From Salvia splendens (Eukaryota > Streptophyta > Magnoliopsida > Lamiales > Lamiaceae), in the NCBI RefSeq assembly GCF_004379255.2, contig NC_056048.1, forward strand, positions 930,001-994,000: a stretch of DNA of 64,000 nt. Reading direction: 5' to 3'. Of this stretch, positions 26,268 through 39,251 are shown one piece after another. The stretch's first letter is position 1, and the number at the start of each line of letters is the position of its first letter. The notes beneath the pieces are model-generated. The model worked only from the letters and a program-made list of their open reading frames with translations. It made no database searches and was not told the origin of the DNA. A program made the position numbers and the translations under genes.

Positions 26268-27621
26268 AAGAGAGAGTTTTTTTTTATATGTAATAAAATT
26301 ATACTATAAATTAGTATTGATTTTGTGTGATACTATATTATTAATTCTCTTTTTATTTCTTTATGCCATGGTAATTAACTGTAGTAGCGTAATTGGCTTT
26401 TTTCATTAATCGTCGAAGAAAAATATAACCATTAAGACAAAGAAGTGCGAAAATACCTTATTAATGATTTTATACTTACTGTCCACGAATTCATCAGCAA
26501 TCGCGAATGTTAGAATCAAATTTTTCCAAGACTAGTATTTTTATTAATGTTGTTTTCATAATAAAGGGCTATGATGAATGAAATATGAGCTACATATAAA
26601 AGAATTATCCTTATTAAATTGGCATATACCTGAGGGCATGAGGTTTTCGGACCGAGTAGTCTTTGGAAATTGTGGAGCCCAAAAAGACTTAGTACAATAC
26701 ACTTACCCGTTCACTTTACTGGTTTGGTTATGGCCAAGATATAATTCTTGGGCAGAAATTAGAGGTGGGACCCACCATTAGAGAATTGATTACGTGTGTT
26801 CACTTAACAAGTTTTGGCCACCTGTTTTGGAAAAGGACGGCGCTTTTTTTAGTGTATTGACCAAAAAGCCATCACTCTTTCATCTCCATCTCACTGTGCC
26901 CATTTGTCATGCGGGGGTATATTTGTAACTAAGTCCCCATTTCTTGGGTTGATTATTTGTCCCAGATATAATTACCACCTCATCCGGCAGATTTGTTTCT
27001 AGCATTTTTGGTATGAACAGTGCGGGCCTTGACAAAATTCTCGGGCTTGAAAAAATAAAGCTGAGAAACTGAACAACAGATATTGCCCCTATATTAATAT
27101 GTATTAGACATAAAATTCCAAAATTTCCTCAATTCATTATGTTAAATTTCCCAAGTTCAATTTTCCAAATCCGTTACTGAATATATGTATGCATATCTAA
27201 GAAAGTAAGAATGACTTTCAGTCGTATTTAAGTTCGCCATGAAATTTAAGAATTACAAAAGAAATTAGTAGGTGAAAAAGATATATAGAGAAATATGAGA
27301 ATCATTTTATATATTAGTTTTATAATAAAGTATGAATAAAATAAATTAATTAGTACTCCCTCCGTTCTAAAGTATTGGAAGCGTTTCTTTTCGGCACGCG
27401 ATTTAAGAAAACGTGTATTAACTGAGTTAAGTAAACGAATAATAACATAATAGATGAAAAAGATAGAGAGATGAAGAGAGAATAAATGTACTGACTTTTG
27501 TTAGAAAAGTAGTAATTAACTCCACTATTATAAATGTACTAAAATGATAAAATGACTCTACTATTGCAGAGTAAAATGTAACAATAGGAAAAAGAATCTA
27601 AATTGTCACAATTTATACTTA
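26268..27621. other. Intergenic with a Stowaway-like end
   Basis: No gene recognised. CTCCCTCCGTTC at 27356-27367 matches a Stowaway terminus, with a fragment perhaps extending to about 27600; the other end is not clear. The MITE at 27622 begins right after it. Confidence 0.4.
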
Positions 27622-28209
27622 GGGCATCAATAACCTCGTCCCCATTTCCGGCCCCAAGTCTCCTCCACGTCATCATTCCTCTACAGTTGCGGCCCAGACC
27701 CCTACTGCTCTAACCCTGCAGACCCCAACCCGGACCGCAACTAATAAATGACACTATTCACAACTCCAACTTATTTTACTCGTAAAATAGAATACGTTGA
27801 GCAATTATAACACGAGAAATTCATTTTTAATACAAAATAATAAATTATAAACTAAAAATTTAAAAAAAAAAATTAGAAAATTTTAAAAAAGTGCAAAAAA
27901 AATAAAAATAATAAAAAAATGCACATAGGATTCGGGCCCCTCTCCCTCTCCATCTTCTTCTTCTTTCTCCTTCTTCTTCCTCTCCCCTCCCTCTTCTTCC
28001 TCTTCCACAAATCTGCAAATCCGTGAACAGTAGTGGTCGGGCCTCTTCTTCCTCCCTCTCCATCGCGCGCCCAGGCCGGGCCGCGGGACGGTCACCAGGC
28101 CGGGAACGCGGCCCCAGGACCGGCCCAGGCCGTGCCGCTCTTCCGTGTAACGCGTGGGACGGGCCGGGACTCGCGATTTGAGGCCCGACCCCTTGCGTCA
28201 TTCATGCTC
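27622..28209 (-). mobile_element. PIF/Harbinger MITE, deletion derivative of the 40.2-kb element
   Basis: TTA flanks both sides (27619-27621 and 28210-28212), the standard PIF/Harbinger target duplication. The left end GGGCATCAATAACC and about 150 bp inside it match the reverse complement of the right end of the 40183-41764 element. This shared stretch includes CATTTCCGGCCC, ACAGTTGCGGCCCA, AACCCTGCAG and AATGACACTATTCACAACTC. The right end likewise matches that element's left end (GAGTCCCGGCCCGTCCCA, TTACACGGAAG). It lies in reverse orientation and has lost the coding region, keeping a CT-rich filler at about 27945-28015. Confidence 0.92.
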
Positions 28210-28990
28210 TTACGTACTCTCTCCGTCCCACAACTATATACACTTTTTATTGGATACGAGGTTTAATGCACAATTGGCAAATTGGGAAAAAAGATAGAAA
28301 AAAATTTAATATATTGTTAGTAGAGAATGTGTCACAGATCAAAAGTGAAAAAAATATTTCTTAAATTAGAATGTTCATATTCTTGTCGAACAAACTAAAA
28401 ATGAAAGATTATACTCCCTCCGCCCCATTAAATATGCAATATTTGATTTTCGGCACGAGATTTTATGTATTGTTGTTTTGTGATCTAATGAAGAGAGAGT
28501 AAAGTAAGAGAGGAGAAAAAGTAGAAAGAGTTGTTGTTTCTATTTTTAAAAATGTTTCATTTTTAATGAAACGCGAAAAAAATGAAAACATTTCATTTCT
28601 AATGAAATAGAGAGTATATTCTTATAAGACAGAGAAAATAGATCAGAAAATAGGCAGTATATTTGTGCATATTAAAGAATTAACAAAATATGGGAACATG
28701 AATCTCAATTGTCACCATAGGAACATGCACAGGTCCAAATAAAGCTACTACTACAAGGTTTCAACATGTATAGAAAAAGCTAATTACTCGACATAAACTA
28801 CTGCATGATGCTAGATAACCAACACAACGAGTTAACAATAAGTTCTTACAACAAGCCCCACAACATAAGTACTAACATAAAACTGAAAACATTAAATGTC
28901 TCACACACACACATGTTTCACATTTCCATAACATGCTAGAAATTAACGACCACTCAAACTAACATAGACACCCATATTCCTAGGTCAGGA
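28210..28990. repeat. Two Stowaway-like fragments and the NAC 3' flank
   Basis: CTCTCTCCGTCCC at 28217-28229 and CTCCCTCCGCCCC at 28414-28426 look like Stowaway termini. The second unit may run to about 28615, ending GAGAGTATA. The rest is the 3' flank of the NAC gene. Confidence 0.45.
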
Positions 28991-30890
28991 TTAACGCCAC
29001 ATGCAATCCAGCTCACTCCCAACATTTCCATAACACCCCATTTGCTCGGCGCCGCCCTCCCCAGCCGGCGGCGGCGGCGCAAAGAAGTACGGCAGCTGGA
29101 GATTCTCCTGCAGCGATCTCAGGCTCGGGAAGGCCGGGCCGTGCCTCGGCCAATACGAAGCATAAGACGACGACGGAGGAAGCTCCGAAACCATTGGCGG
29201 CGGCGGAAGGAAAAGAGAGTTGTTGGAGAAACAGGACACGTGCTCCTTGACGTCGTCGTAGGAGTAGCTGGAGGCCGTGGAAGGCTCGAGAAGGGCAGGT
29301 AGGGAGGCGGACGACGCTGAGCTGATTTCAGGGTTTGAGCTCACGGCGGCGGCGGGCCGCTTCTTGGCGGCGGCGGAGGAGCTGCCGACGCCAATCTTTT
29401 GAAAGAGGCGAGAGATCACCCACTCCCCCTATATATATTGCCACGTGGCACGTGGAAAAGTTGCATCAAAAACTTTTTAAATTATCGAAAATTGATATAT
29501 TGATTGACATGAATCAATCAAATCTACTATTCTTGACAAGGCAATTAAAAGATTGATAATATCTAAAATGCAATCCGAAACCGGATTTGAAAGACAACAC
29601 AATTTACATGTCACGTCGCTTGAGCTGAAAATCAAGAACGTAATTGAAAATTTCAAATATGAGAAATTAGTTTGATGAGCATGTAAAAATGACATTTCGC
29701 TATCGTAATAACGCTCCATAAAAATGAAAAGGATAGATAATTAATAAGCAGCTTTAAAATCACTGCTGCCATTAAAAAAGCAGCGCAAATGGCGCACAAT
29801 TATTTTCTTCTGAAAACTCAATAATGCATAATTAATTAGGATGAACAGATTTTAACTGAATGCTCACTCAATAATGCACAATTATTTCCTTCTAATAAAA
29901 ATTTAGTAACTAAAGTGTCAGATTAGGTTGAATAGATTTTAACTGAATACTAAAATAACCAAAATAGTAAAAACATCGCATAGCTTTAATCATTACGTTA
30001 ATATTATTAATTTTGTCATAAAAATCCTTAACTTTTTTCTTCAAACATTTTCAGCTAGAGACACAAGAAGTATTATTCTATATATTGTGCTAAAAATACT
30101 AACATATATGACTATAAAGTATTATATCATCCATTCCACCCTAATTCAAAATATATTAAGCTAAAAAAATACTCCATCAATTAATTTTCACATTATACTT
30201 CACAACATAAATTAGGCTAAAAAATATCAACTTATTCACACATTATTCTTCACTAAAAAAAAGATGATTACTACTTTAATATATCTCAATTTAACTCAAT
30301 AACGAGCTTACAATATTTCACCTATGTTACATAAAATAAATTAAAAAATTATAAAAAAATTACCTTAGAATTAGGAGACAAGTAGTGGTAAGCAAACTTC
30401 CCTTCAAGGCGATACTCATGCATAACCCAATCACTCTTCTCCCCTTTAGGCGCCCTTCCCCTATAGAAAACTAGGGTTTTCTTCATCCCCACCATCGCTC
30501 CACTCCTCGAGCTGTTTATCTCCCGATCCTTCCCCGTCGCCTTCCAGTACCCCGCCTCCGTCGCGCGGTTCGTCCTCAGCCCCGTCGGATACTTCCGATC
30601 GCGCAGGCTAAAAAAGTACCACTCCTTCTCCCCCATCTTCGCCCTTCCTAATCCCCCAAAAAAACTCAATTCCATAAAAAAACAGAAAAATCGCCGAATT
30701 GAATAAGAAATTGAACCTAATCCGACCTACCTGGAAGCTGCCAAGGCTCCGATTTGTTGAGATCTACCTCGGCGATGGCGCGGCTGGTGAAATCGCAGTC
30801 CAGAACCTTCTTCAGGAGGTAGTACGTGATCAGCTCCTCGTCGGTTGGGTGGAATCGGAAGCCAGGAGGTAAGGCGGCGTTGTTTTCCAT
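28991..30890 (-). CDS. NAC transcription factor (CUC/NAC058-like subgroup)
   Basis: Three exons, 30731-30890, 30364-30647 and 28991-29428, total 882 nt and 293 residues. The NAC domain is complete: subdomain [21 protein letters not shown], then [75 protein letters not shown] and the end [10 protein letters not shown]. These intron positions are standard for NAC genes. The C-terminal half is Ser, Ala and Pro-rich ([35 protein letters not shown]) and ends LDCMWR, typical of a transcription activation region. Sequence resembles the NAM/CUC side of the family ([12 protein letters not shown]), whose members control organ boundaries and meristems, or wax and suberin for NAC058. The exact orthologue cannot be settled by eye. 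Confidence 0.95.
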
Positions 30891-33660
30891 TTCTCTCGTC
30901 TGCGATCGGAAATTGAGATCGGATTCTGCGATTTGGAGTGTTGAATTGTGGCTTTATACGGGGAGATGATGGAATTGGGGAGAATCAGAGGCCTGCAATC
31001 GGCAGCGGGGATAGCGTGTGTGTGTGTGTGTGTGTGTGAATTTGTTTGAATATGCGTGAGGAAGTGTGCAGGTAATTCTATGTCAGTGGGGGGAAATGAG
31101 GAGAGAGGGGGAGAGGTGATGATGAATTTCACCATGGATCGATAAAGCTGATGGATATCTTCGGGTGTCAGCGGCACAGTACAAGATTGGAAAATAATCG
31201 TGTGGACAGAGACAAGGTAAATCCATCTCTACCTTTTTTCCTTTTTTTTCTTCGTTTTTTCTGCGATTCACCGCTGTAGATTCACTTTGTCATCACATGC
31301 TCATCCTATACCTGTTCATCTAACTAGCCACGTCACCCTCTTTTTTTTAAATCATTATTTTCTGGTTTTTTTCGAACTAATTCATTATTTACTTTATTTT
31401 CAATTGTCTCCAATAGTTAAAACTGAAGTTTATAAAAAAAAAATATAACAATGATAAGATGTTATTTTGAGTTCTGAATAGCTAGGTATAATTTGCTGCA
31501 ATAATTATGAATCTAAGTCCAATTCTAGCTTGTTGCGTAATTTTAAAAATCAGTTATATAGTAAATTTTAATGTTTTTATTACTTTTTTACATAATGAAA
31601 TATTCTGATTTTTAATATGTACTGTGTTATTGATTTGACACTCATATTGTAATGCCAAAAACTCTGATAATTTGAAATTATAGTTGCAAAAATGTACTAC
31701 TATAGTAAAAGATTAATCCATGCTTATGGCCTATGGAGTATTGTTTTAAATTGATAACATAAATTTTTCGAATATGGCGTAGTACAATTTCTCCAAAACC
31801 AAATCCCAATTGAAAATTAGAAAAATACTAGGAGTATTAAAATTCTTGGCTTTTATAAGTCCCATAAAAGTATACTCCTATAAAAAAAATACTGTAAGAG
31901 ATTTGCAATTGGTAATGGCTAGGTAAGGCTCTACTCAGGGCTATCATTTACTAACTACCATAAGTTTTTAGAAAAAAAAAACTTGTATGTTATGCGATTA
32001 TTAGTCACGAATTATCCAAAAAAAGACTACTATTTTTCTTAACTAGATGGTTAAAATTTCGCCATCACATTAACTAACTAATTAATGTCCTACCTTTTTT
32101 GTGCCTAATACTAGTATTATGCTAGATGCAAAGACATAACCCTATTTTCAGTTTTAAAAAATATTTTTCTACTTTCACGTTAATATTTTAATTTTTTAAG
32201 TCATAACACCTGCATTGTAGTGTTGCATCATCTTCTGCCTAAAAGTCAGCCATGAATTTAATTTTATATTGCCATATGATAAGTAATAATAAGCTATACT
32301 ATAAATTCGATAGATACTGAATTAAAATAAAAAAAATACATTAATTAAATATTGAAAATTACCTGATTTAATTTCCTAAAATTACATAATTCAGTTTGAA
32401 CATGCTCAGATTTCCAATAACCTTCATATAACTACATAGTGAATGACCTATGAATCCTTCATATAACTACAAGTGTGTGTTGTTTCTATTTACATTATGT
32501 ATGTATAGTGTATACCCTCAATCAAGCACATATGAAATGCTTTAGATGTGTTCTCTTTGATGAAAAATAGGAGTACTACAAGTAAAATTATTTTTCTTCC
32601 TCCATAGACCATAGGTAGACACGAAACTTAAAATCAGACATCCATTCGACCAATAGTTGACTTTGGAGAGGCATGAGAAAAGACAAGAGATATGCAGCTG
32701 TAGCATCGAGATAATTACTTATAACAAGTTATATATGTATATATATATATAGAGAGAGAGAGAGATGACGACAAGTGAAGTAAGGTGCGCGCCGCCCTCA
32801 AGTTTAGGTGTGGCAGTGGACGTAAAGCCCCAAATATACACAGATATTGAATATGGCGTGACCAATTGGTATTCCACCTGCTGCTCACTGTAATGGGACC
32901 ACACCATCACACACCAGAACCCCTCTCTCTCCTCTTCTTTTTCTTTTATTGTATTCAGTAAATTGTGAAAAAAAAATCATGACTTTGGTTGAATCCTTGT
33001 CCATTCTGTAATTTTAATTTTTTTAAAAATTTATTTATACTTATGTCCTGGTGAAAATTGTTCCTAGAAATGTATCTCATATTTGCATATCATTGTTGAT
33101 TGTTGATGAATTAAACGATGTCATTTATACATTGTTTGATTTAAAAAGCATTAACAATAAATTACGAGCTTATTTTTTCATTGTATGGAAAATGTTAATA
33201 ATTTTCTTGAATTTTTATTCGAGTAATTTTTAAAATCGTGGGATAAACTAAAATTTATTTTATTTTACTATACTAGGTATGGGAAACTATCAAAATTAAT
33301 AATTTAATTTGAATCCTGATCTGTTGCGCAATTTTCAAAAAAATCCGAAGTTTGGATTTATTTACAATCAACTCATGATAAAAGCTCTCGGGTAAATCGT
33401 ACTGTGATATGAAAATCATTAAATCATACGTGGACATCATCCTCGGGTCAACTTCTTTACTTTTCGTTTTATTTATATTATCCTATTTTTTATTTAGGAT
33501 ATATTATCGGAAAAATCATGGAGTTAGGGTAAATGCTAGTCGGTCGAGAAAATTTAAAATCCAGCCAAAAAAAATCATAAAATTTGATATGTTTGCAGTT
33601 ATTCCATATTGAGATAGTATTTGATATGACATACGATAAATCATATATGATCATCATGAA
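30891..33660. other. NAC promoter and AT-rich intergenic DNA
   Basis: A GT microsatellite lies at about 31015-31038 in the likely NAC leader. An AT run (32731-32750) passes into an AG run (32751-32765). No gene recognised. Confidence 0.5.
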
Positions 33661-34519
33661 GAGTGGAGTAATATGTCATCACTATAGGTCGCCGCCCCGG
33701 AAACGAGCAGCCGCTGCGACCTATAGTGGGAAAAGCGTCCACCCCGGCGTGGACACTTGGGAGGGGGCGGAAAGGGCCATCGCCTAGTATTCGCGGAGGA
33801 CGAGCCGGTGGGGAGCGGCGCGGCGATAGGCGTGGCGGTCCGCAGGTTTTTTTTTCTATAAACTATGGAAGTTTAATTTTGTGCAGGTTATGGAAACAAA
33901 ATCTGGGGAAGATGAAGTGAAGAGAGAGATGGAAATTTGGAGGAGATGAAGTGAAGAGAGGACGGAAATTTGGAGAAGATGAAGTGAAGAGAGAGAGTGT
34001 GTGTATTAATTTATGTGTTTTAAATTATGTGTTTTAATTTCTTTAAAACACAAAATTGGGTGGGCATAAATTATGTGTTTTAATATTTTAAAATTAAATT
34101 GTGTGTATTTTTCTAATTATTATAGTTCGGTTATTTTTTTTTGTGGAGAAGCGGTGGAGAAGAGGCGGCGGATTCCGACTCCGCCACCGAGTAGACGGTG
34201 GCGGTATTTTTATTTGTTTTTTTAAATGTTTGTTGTATAATTTTCCCGTATCCATAATACAACGAATATTTGGTCTCAATACTTTTTTTTTTATTTTACT
34301 ATCTCGGTTTCTAATTATTTACAGTCCGATAATTTTAATTATAATTGAATTAAAATATACAAAAAATAAAATAAAGTGAAATGTGGCAAAAAAAGTGTCC
34401 ACTACTGATGTGGAAACTTTTTTTTGTGGCCACAGACAAATCAGAAGTGGTTGATGATAAAAAAAAGTGGCTTGTCTAGGAGAAGTATCCTACCTATTGT
34501 GGATATCCTAATGACACCC
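33661..34519. mobile_element. Candidate PIF/Harbinger-type MITE
   Basis: The left end GAGTGGAGTAATATGTCATC is roughly mirrored by the reverse complement of the right end, GGGTGTCATTAGGATATCCA, both leading into ATAGGT. The GC-rich subterminal zone (33690-33850) contrasts with the AT-rich flanks and resembles the 50638 element. A tandem unit of about 37 bp (GAAGATGAAGTGAAGAGAG) occurs roughly three times at 33907-33998. No clean target duplication, so the limits are approximate. Confidence 0.55.
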
Positions 34520-37500
34520 TTTTGTTAGAGTACATTGTTTGGTTGGAAAAAACATCAATAAAGTATTGTATGTAGGTGAATAATTTTTTATTTTTTATAT
34601 TATGAGATAGATAGATCATTTGACCAAATTTTATGATTTTTACCACAATTTAACTAATAGTATTACTGTATTAGATAACAAGATTTATAATGAAGCCCAG
34701 TTTACAAATTTGCTTTGATACCTCGTCTCATTCAAATTAGACTACCCGCGGCTCTTTGGGCTCGATGTTTGAAATGCTCATTGAAAAACACAGGATGCCC
34801 AAAATTTATGGGTCCAAAATAAATTTATGGTAAAACTGAAACTGTCACAATGAAAAATAGTGGAGTATTCATTTTGTGATGTTTTTGGACTTTGTTTGAG
34901 CCTTTGAGGTAAACTCTAATAAATGTGAATATAATGCAAGGTATTAATACTATGTTTAGTTACATACATCAAGTTATATGGCACAATTAAAAAGTGAAAT
35001 TATGATGGTTTATTTCAGGTATAAAGTAGTAAAAAGTAGTACTCAAAGCACGATTTTTAGAAAAATGATGCTCCTACTTATTAAATAAGTGGAAAGAGAG
35101 TAAAATAAGTAATAAACTAAAGAAGACTTTTTGGTAATTTATTCATGTTAACAATTTTTTTATATAACTAAAATGTTAAGAGTTACTATATGTCTAGCCA
35201 GTAGATCAAAAGTGAAAAATAAAAAAATTAATCAAGATACAACAACAAAGAAGGTTGAAGGCATTAGACAAGACATAAAATAAAGTAGCATACGCCTTTT
35301 ATGTCGTTGAATTAATGGGTTCTTTCTAGTACATTGAATTTAGCACCAATATGTAATCTCACAAAGTTTCCAATAATTAACAAAACAATTTTTAATTGGT
35401 CCATTCAAGTTATAAATGTTCCCAATATGCAAAAATGTGGGAGCCAGTTGATATTAATCCAAACGTCAGGTTTAGGAAACCCTAGATTAGGACCACCTCA
35501 AAAAATATTTTGGCAGATGCCAAATTTAAGTTCAAAGTGCAATCATGGTTGCTTGCTATATTGATACATGAACTTAGCTTTTATAACATCAAGTCTTACG
35601 TATTATGTGGGGATAGCATGTCTATCCACCTGCTATATATATAGTACAAATATATCATGTTGTAACATACCTAATTTAGTGATGTCGGAGCCGCGTGCTG
35701 ATCGCACATGTACGTTAGTACGTATACGAGTTGTGCTGAACACGCGGCACCAGCAGACGTATGCCTACTTGGGCATGCGAATTCACTGGATAGTGAGTGG
35801 ACGACATGAGACCGTATATTTTAATTAATTAATTTATTTATTATATCGAATTTTAATAAAAAAATTTTGAAATACCCAACTTCTATAATTTACAAACTGC
35901 TACTTTCTCAATTTTTGGTTTCATCTATGTATACATTCACACTTCGAAAAAATTATGTGCCTTTGTGTAATTTTTAGTTCTTTTAATAAAATTATGAATT
36001 TATGTTTTATTCATAACTCTTATTACAAATAAGATTTATTAAATCTCGTACCGTCCTTGATATTTTTTTTGCGTAGGAAGAGAGTTATTTATTTGAGATT
36101 CAATATGTATTCCTTTTATTGCAATTCAATCAAAATCTCAACTCAAAAGTTGGAATAAAAAATAAAGTAATCCATCCCCACATAAAAGTTAAATTTAGAC
36201 ATCAATTTACCCACGGGAACTATGGACCCAATATCAACTAGAGATTAACAGTACCATTGTTCTTTAACAATACATCAATTCAAATATATTGTGTTGAAGT
36301 CATAAAACATTTATAAATTACAGCCCAAATTTTAATTTAATTATGGCGATTTTTAGTATGGATTTAAATAATTTATAAATATAATTTTCAATTATCTTGG
36401 TATTTTTAGTTATTTATTACTATATCACTATTGCATCACTAAAAAATGGCTAAACACAATTTTCTATTTAATTACACGTAATAATTTAGTACTACTATGT
36501 TTTTAAGTACTTCATATATGCTACAAAAATGTGATCATTCTTAGTGTCTTAACTAAAATTAAAAGATACAAATGAAATCATCCCAAAAAGAAAAATATTA
36601 TGAAGTGAGTGTTATTATTCTTGGGGTCTCATTTGAAATTAAAAAGCACAAATGAAAGCTTCTAAAAAAATTAAAATATTAAAATACAATTGACAAATGT
36701 GCTCTCAATTTGAAGAAATTTTTTTCGCATTGCGTCTTTAATTTTATTTACTTGGTGTGAAATGAGAAGTTAGATGTGGGACGCATTTAATTTATAGTAA
36801 TATAATATTCTCAAGTATACAATTGGCTGTCACATACATCAAATAAATGCAATTCCAAATTTACTTGTCTATTTATGCAAGGATGAAGAATAAAAATTGT
36901 CAAAAAGGTTGTGCAATTTGATGTTAACTTGCCGGCGGCGGTGGCGTCAAACCTTCTAAGTCTTGGTCTGAATTCTGACCGCAATACCCATTGGCTTAAC
37001 CATTCTCAATCCGTACGACTTTTGATTTTCATTAAAATAGCATTAGGAAAATAGAGTGCATCTTTAATTAATAGAATATGATATAGTAATACTTTCCAAT
37101 CTCTTCGAATTAGAATTATCTCATTTTAAAGATAGTTTTACTGTTTAATACTGATTAAAAATGTATTGTGGGTAGAGAAAGTAAAATAAGTCGAGACATA
37201 TTGAGGATAACATGTTGCGAGTAGTGTCTACCAATACTAATAAAATGATTACTTTTTAATTAGCGACCGATCCAAGTTCGGTCTGGGGTTGTCTGACTCC
37301 AACCCCAGTACATGAGGACTTGAAAACTCCATTAAATTAGAACCTTGGAAGTTGGGACTATCGCCGACCCCACATTGTGGCAGCTCTGAACCAAATCCTC
37401 TCGGGTTAGGACCCTTATGCTCTTCATTGGACATGCATTAAACAACTACAGTTGTCGCACCATATGCACCATGTTTGTCTTCATACATTGACGCCTTGGC

Positions 37501-38717
37501 GGCGATCTTCTTCACTACAACCGATAATCGCAGATACATATATGTATGAATAATCGCAGGTTCCACACTTTTGTTTATTAGACAATTTATATTTTATACA
37601 TGTATGAGAACAAAGGCGCCTATAATGCCATGACGCGTCCTGCTCTTTTCTGTTCCTTATTTTTGTGTGATTTTAGATAGAACATTTATTTTTGTTATTT
37701 CGTTTATTTCGTTACTTTTTCTTGCTGTTATTATTCCTAACTCTATTTCGCAATTGATGTTATTACACAATGAATCCATGATTCTCGTTTGCTTCTATTT
37801 TCTTGTTCTCGTGCAGTTTTTGATAGAACTCTTACCTTATTGTTTGTTGATTTGTTACTTTTCTGAATGGTTTCGTAATTGCTGTTATAACACAACGAAT
37901 TCATATTATGATTCATTAGATTCGAACACCACCCCTTAATCGTAATTTTCCGTAATCTAAGGCTTGAAACTAATTCTTATCTGATATATTTGCACAAAAA
38001 TTACATGCAACACCTTCAATCAGACATCATGTCATCAATTGAACCACACATTAACTAACTTCAACTTAAAAACAGTAACACAAACTATTCAAACAGTTTT
38101 ATCTTATCCAATTCTCCATAAATAAATGGACATGATCTTGTTACTACAGTTGTGTAACCAACTCTATTTTATGCTAGTGACAAAAGCAAACTACTACGTA
38201 TAATACACATATATCCATCTTATTAATTCAAATTCATTTAAAGCAAAACCAAGTTCATGCTCCAAACTTGGAACTCGATCTGTATTGCTATATTATAACC
38301 CAATTATTCATCTTAATCCCAACTAGATAACCTATTTTATTAATTAGAATATAAATATCCCAATCCCAAACCCCACCCCAACCCCACAAACCCTAAAATC
38401 AAGAATAGAATAATAAACAATAAAAAAGATAGACTATTTCTAGACTTTCCATTGTAGGACCAAACCCACGTGAAAACAGTTCCCTCATGCATGAGAAGTC
38501 AGCCACCACCACCTATATCTATTCATTTAATTAAATAAAACAACCCCAAATCCCTATTTTTTTCAAACCCCCACTTAAATACTCATTAATTAGTACTTGC
38601 CTTCCCACAACAATCACCAATTTTGACATTCCTCCCTATTTATACACTCTCTCACACACTCCCCAAATCCCATATTCAATCCCAAAAAAAAAATTTTAAA
38701 AAGAAGAAAAAAATAAA
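34520..38717. other. Gene-poor region and HD-Zip promoter
   Basis: No gene recognised in about 4 kb. Less AT-rich islands at 35690-35810 and 37260-37440 have open frames but resemble nothing I know. From about 38440 the sequence is the promoter and leader of the HD-Zip gene. Confidence 0.45.
38637..38644 (+). promoter_or_regulatory. Probable TATA box of the HD-Zip gene
   Basis: TATTTATA, about 75 nt upstream of the start codon and followed by CT-rich leader sequence. Confidence 0.6.
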
Positions 38718-39251
38718 ATGAACCCTCAGGTCTCAAAAACATGCAAAATCCAGAAGAAGCGGCTGAGCCAGGAGCAGGTTCGGCTCCTGGAAGCCAGCTT
38801 CGACTCGGGCAAGAAGCTCGAGCCGGAGCGGAAATTCCAGCTGGCGCGGGACCTGGGGGTCCCGCCCCGGCAGATTGCCATCTGGCACCAGAACAAGCGG
38901 GCGCGGTGGAAGAGCCATAGCCTGGAGCTCGACCACGGCGCCATGCAGCTGCGGCTCGACGCGGCGCTGGCCGAGAAGAGGGAGCTGGAGAAGGAGGTCG
39001 GCCTGCTCCGCTCCGAGCTGAGGCGGGCTCAGGACATGCTAGGCGCGGCTCGGGGCGGGGGCGGGGGCGGGCCGCCCGTCTCGTCGCAGCTGTCGAGCTG
39101 CTGCGACGAGACGGGCGGCGGAGGGGGCAGCTCGAGCCTCAATGAGGACGTCGGCTGCTCGGCTAATTGGCCGAATGTGGAAGAGCTGTATGCTTGTTTG
39201 ATGGCTAAGCCGGTTTCGGAAGTTGTGAATGAAAGAGATTATTGGGTATAA
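38718..39251 (+). CDS. HD-Zip class I homeodomain-leucine zipper protein (ATHB-52-like)
   Basis: Single-exon 177-residue protein. The homeodomain begins near residue 11 ([20 protein letters not shown]) and its recognition helix reads [16 protein letters not shown] leucine zipper follows directly ([20 protein letters not shown], then [16 protein letters not shown]). The tail has glycine runs and the end [12 protein letters not shown], which resembles ATHB-52 (DELYACF), as does the short length. HD-Zip I factors bind CAATNATTG-type sites as dimers; ATHB-52 relatives act in light, auxin and ethylene signalling. Residue 57, after the invariant Trp56 and before Gln58-Asn59, is His where most homeodomains have Phe. 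The coding region is strongly GC-rich, unlike its flanks. Confidence 0.93.
   Translation: MNPQVSKTCKIQKKRLSQEQVRLLEASFDSGKKLEPERKFQLARDLGVPPRQIAIWHQNKRARWKSHSLELDHGAMQLRLDAALAEKRELEKEVGLLRSELRRAQDMLGAARGGGGGGPPVSSQLSSCCDETGGGGGSSSLNEDVGCSANWPNVEELYACLMAKPVSEVVNERDYWV

Noticed and set aside
25793..26409. Other long frames over the STIG1-like gene, including a 149-codon and a 127-codon frame
   Set aside because: Low-complexity Arg and Ala-rich shadows of the STIG1-like frame.
26578..26781. 67-codon open frame downstream of the STIG1-like gene
   Set aside because: No family resemblance, no clear promoter, and normal intergenic composition.
34101..34379. Frame inside the candidate MITE at 33661
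   Set aside because: Hydrophobic low-complexity translation of AT-rich repeat DNA.
35568..35828. Open frame in a less AT-rich island
   Set aside because: No recognisable domain and no supporting splice or promoter context.
37249..37434. Minus-strand 61-codon frame, Asn and Pro-rich
   Set aside because: Considered as a retroelement gag remnant, but no motif supports this.
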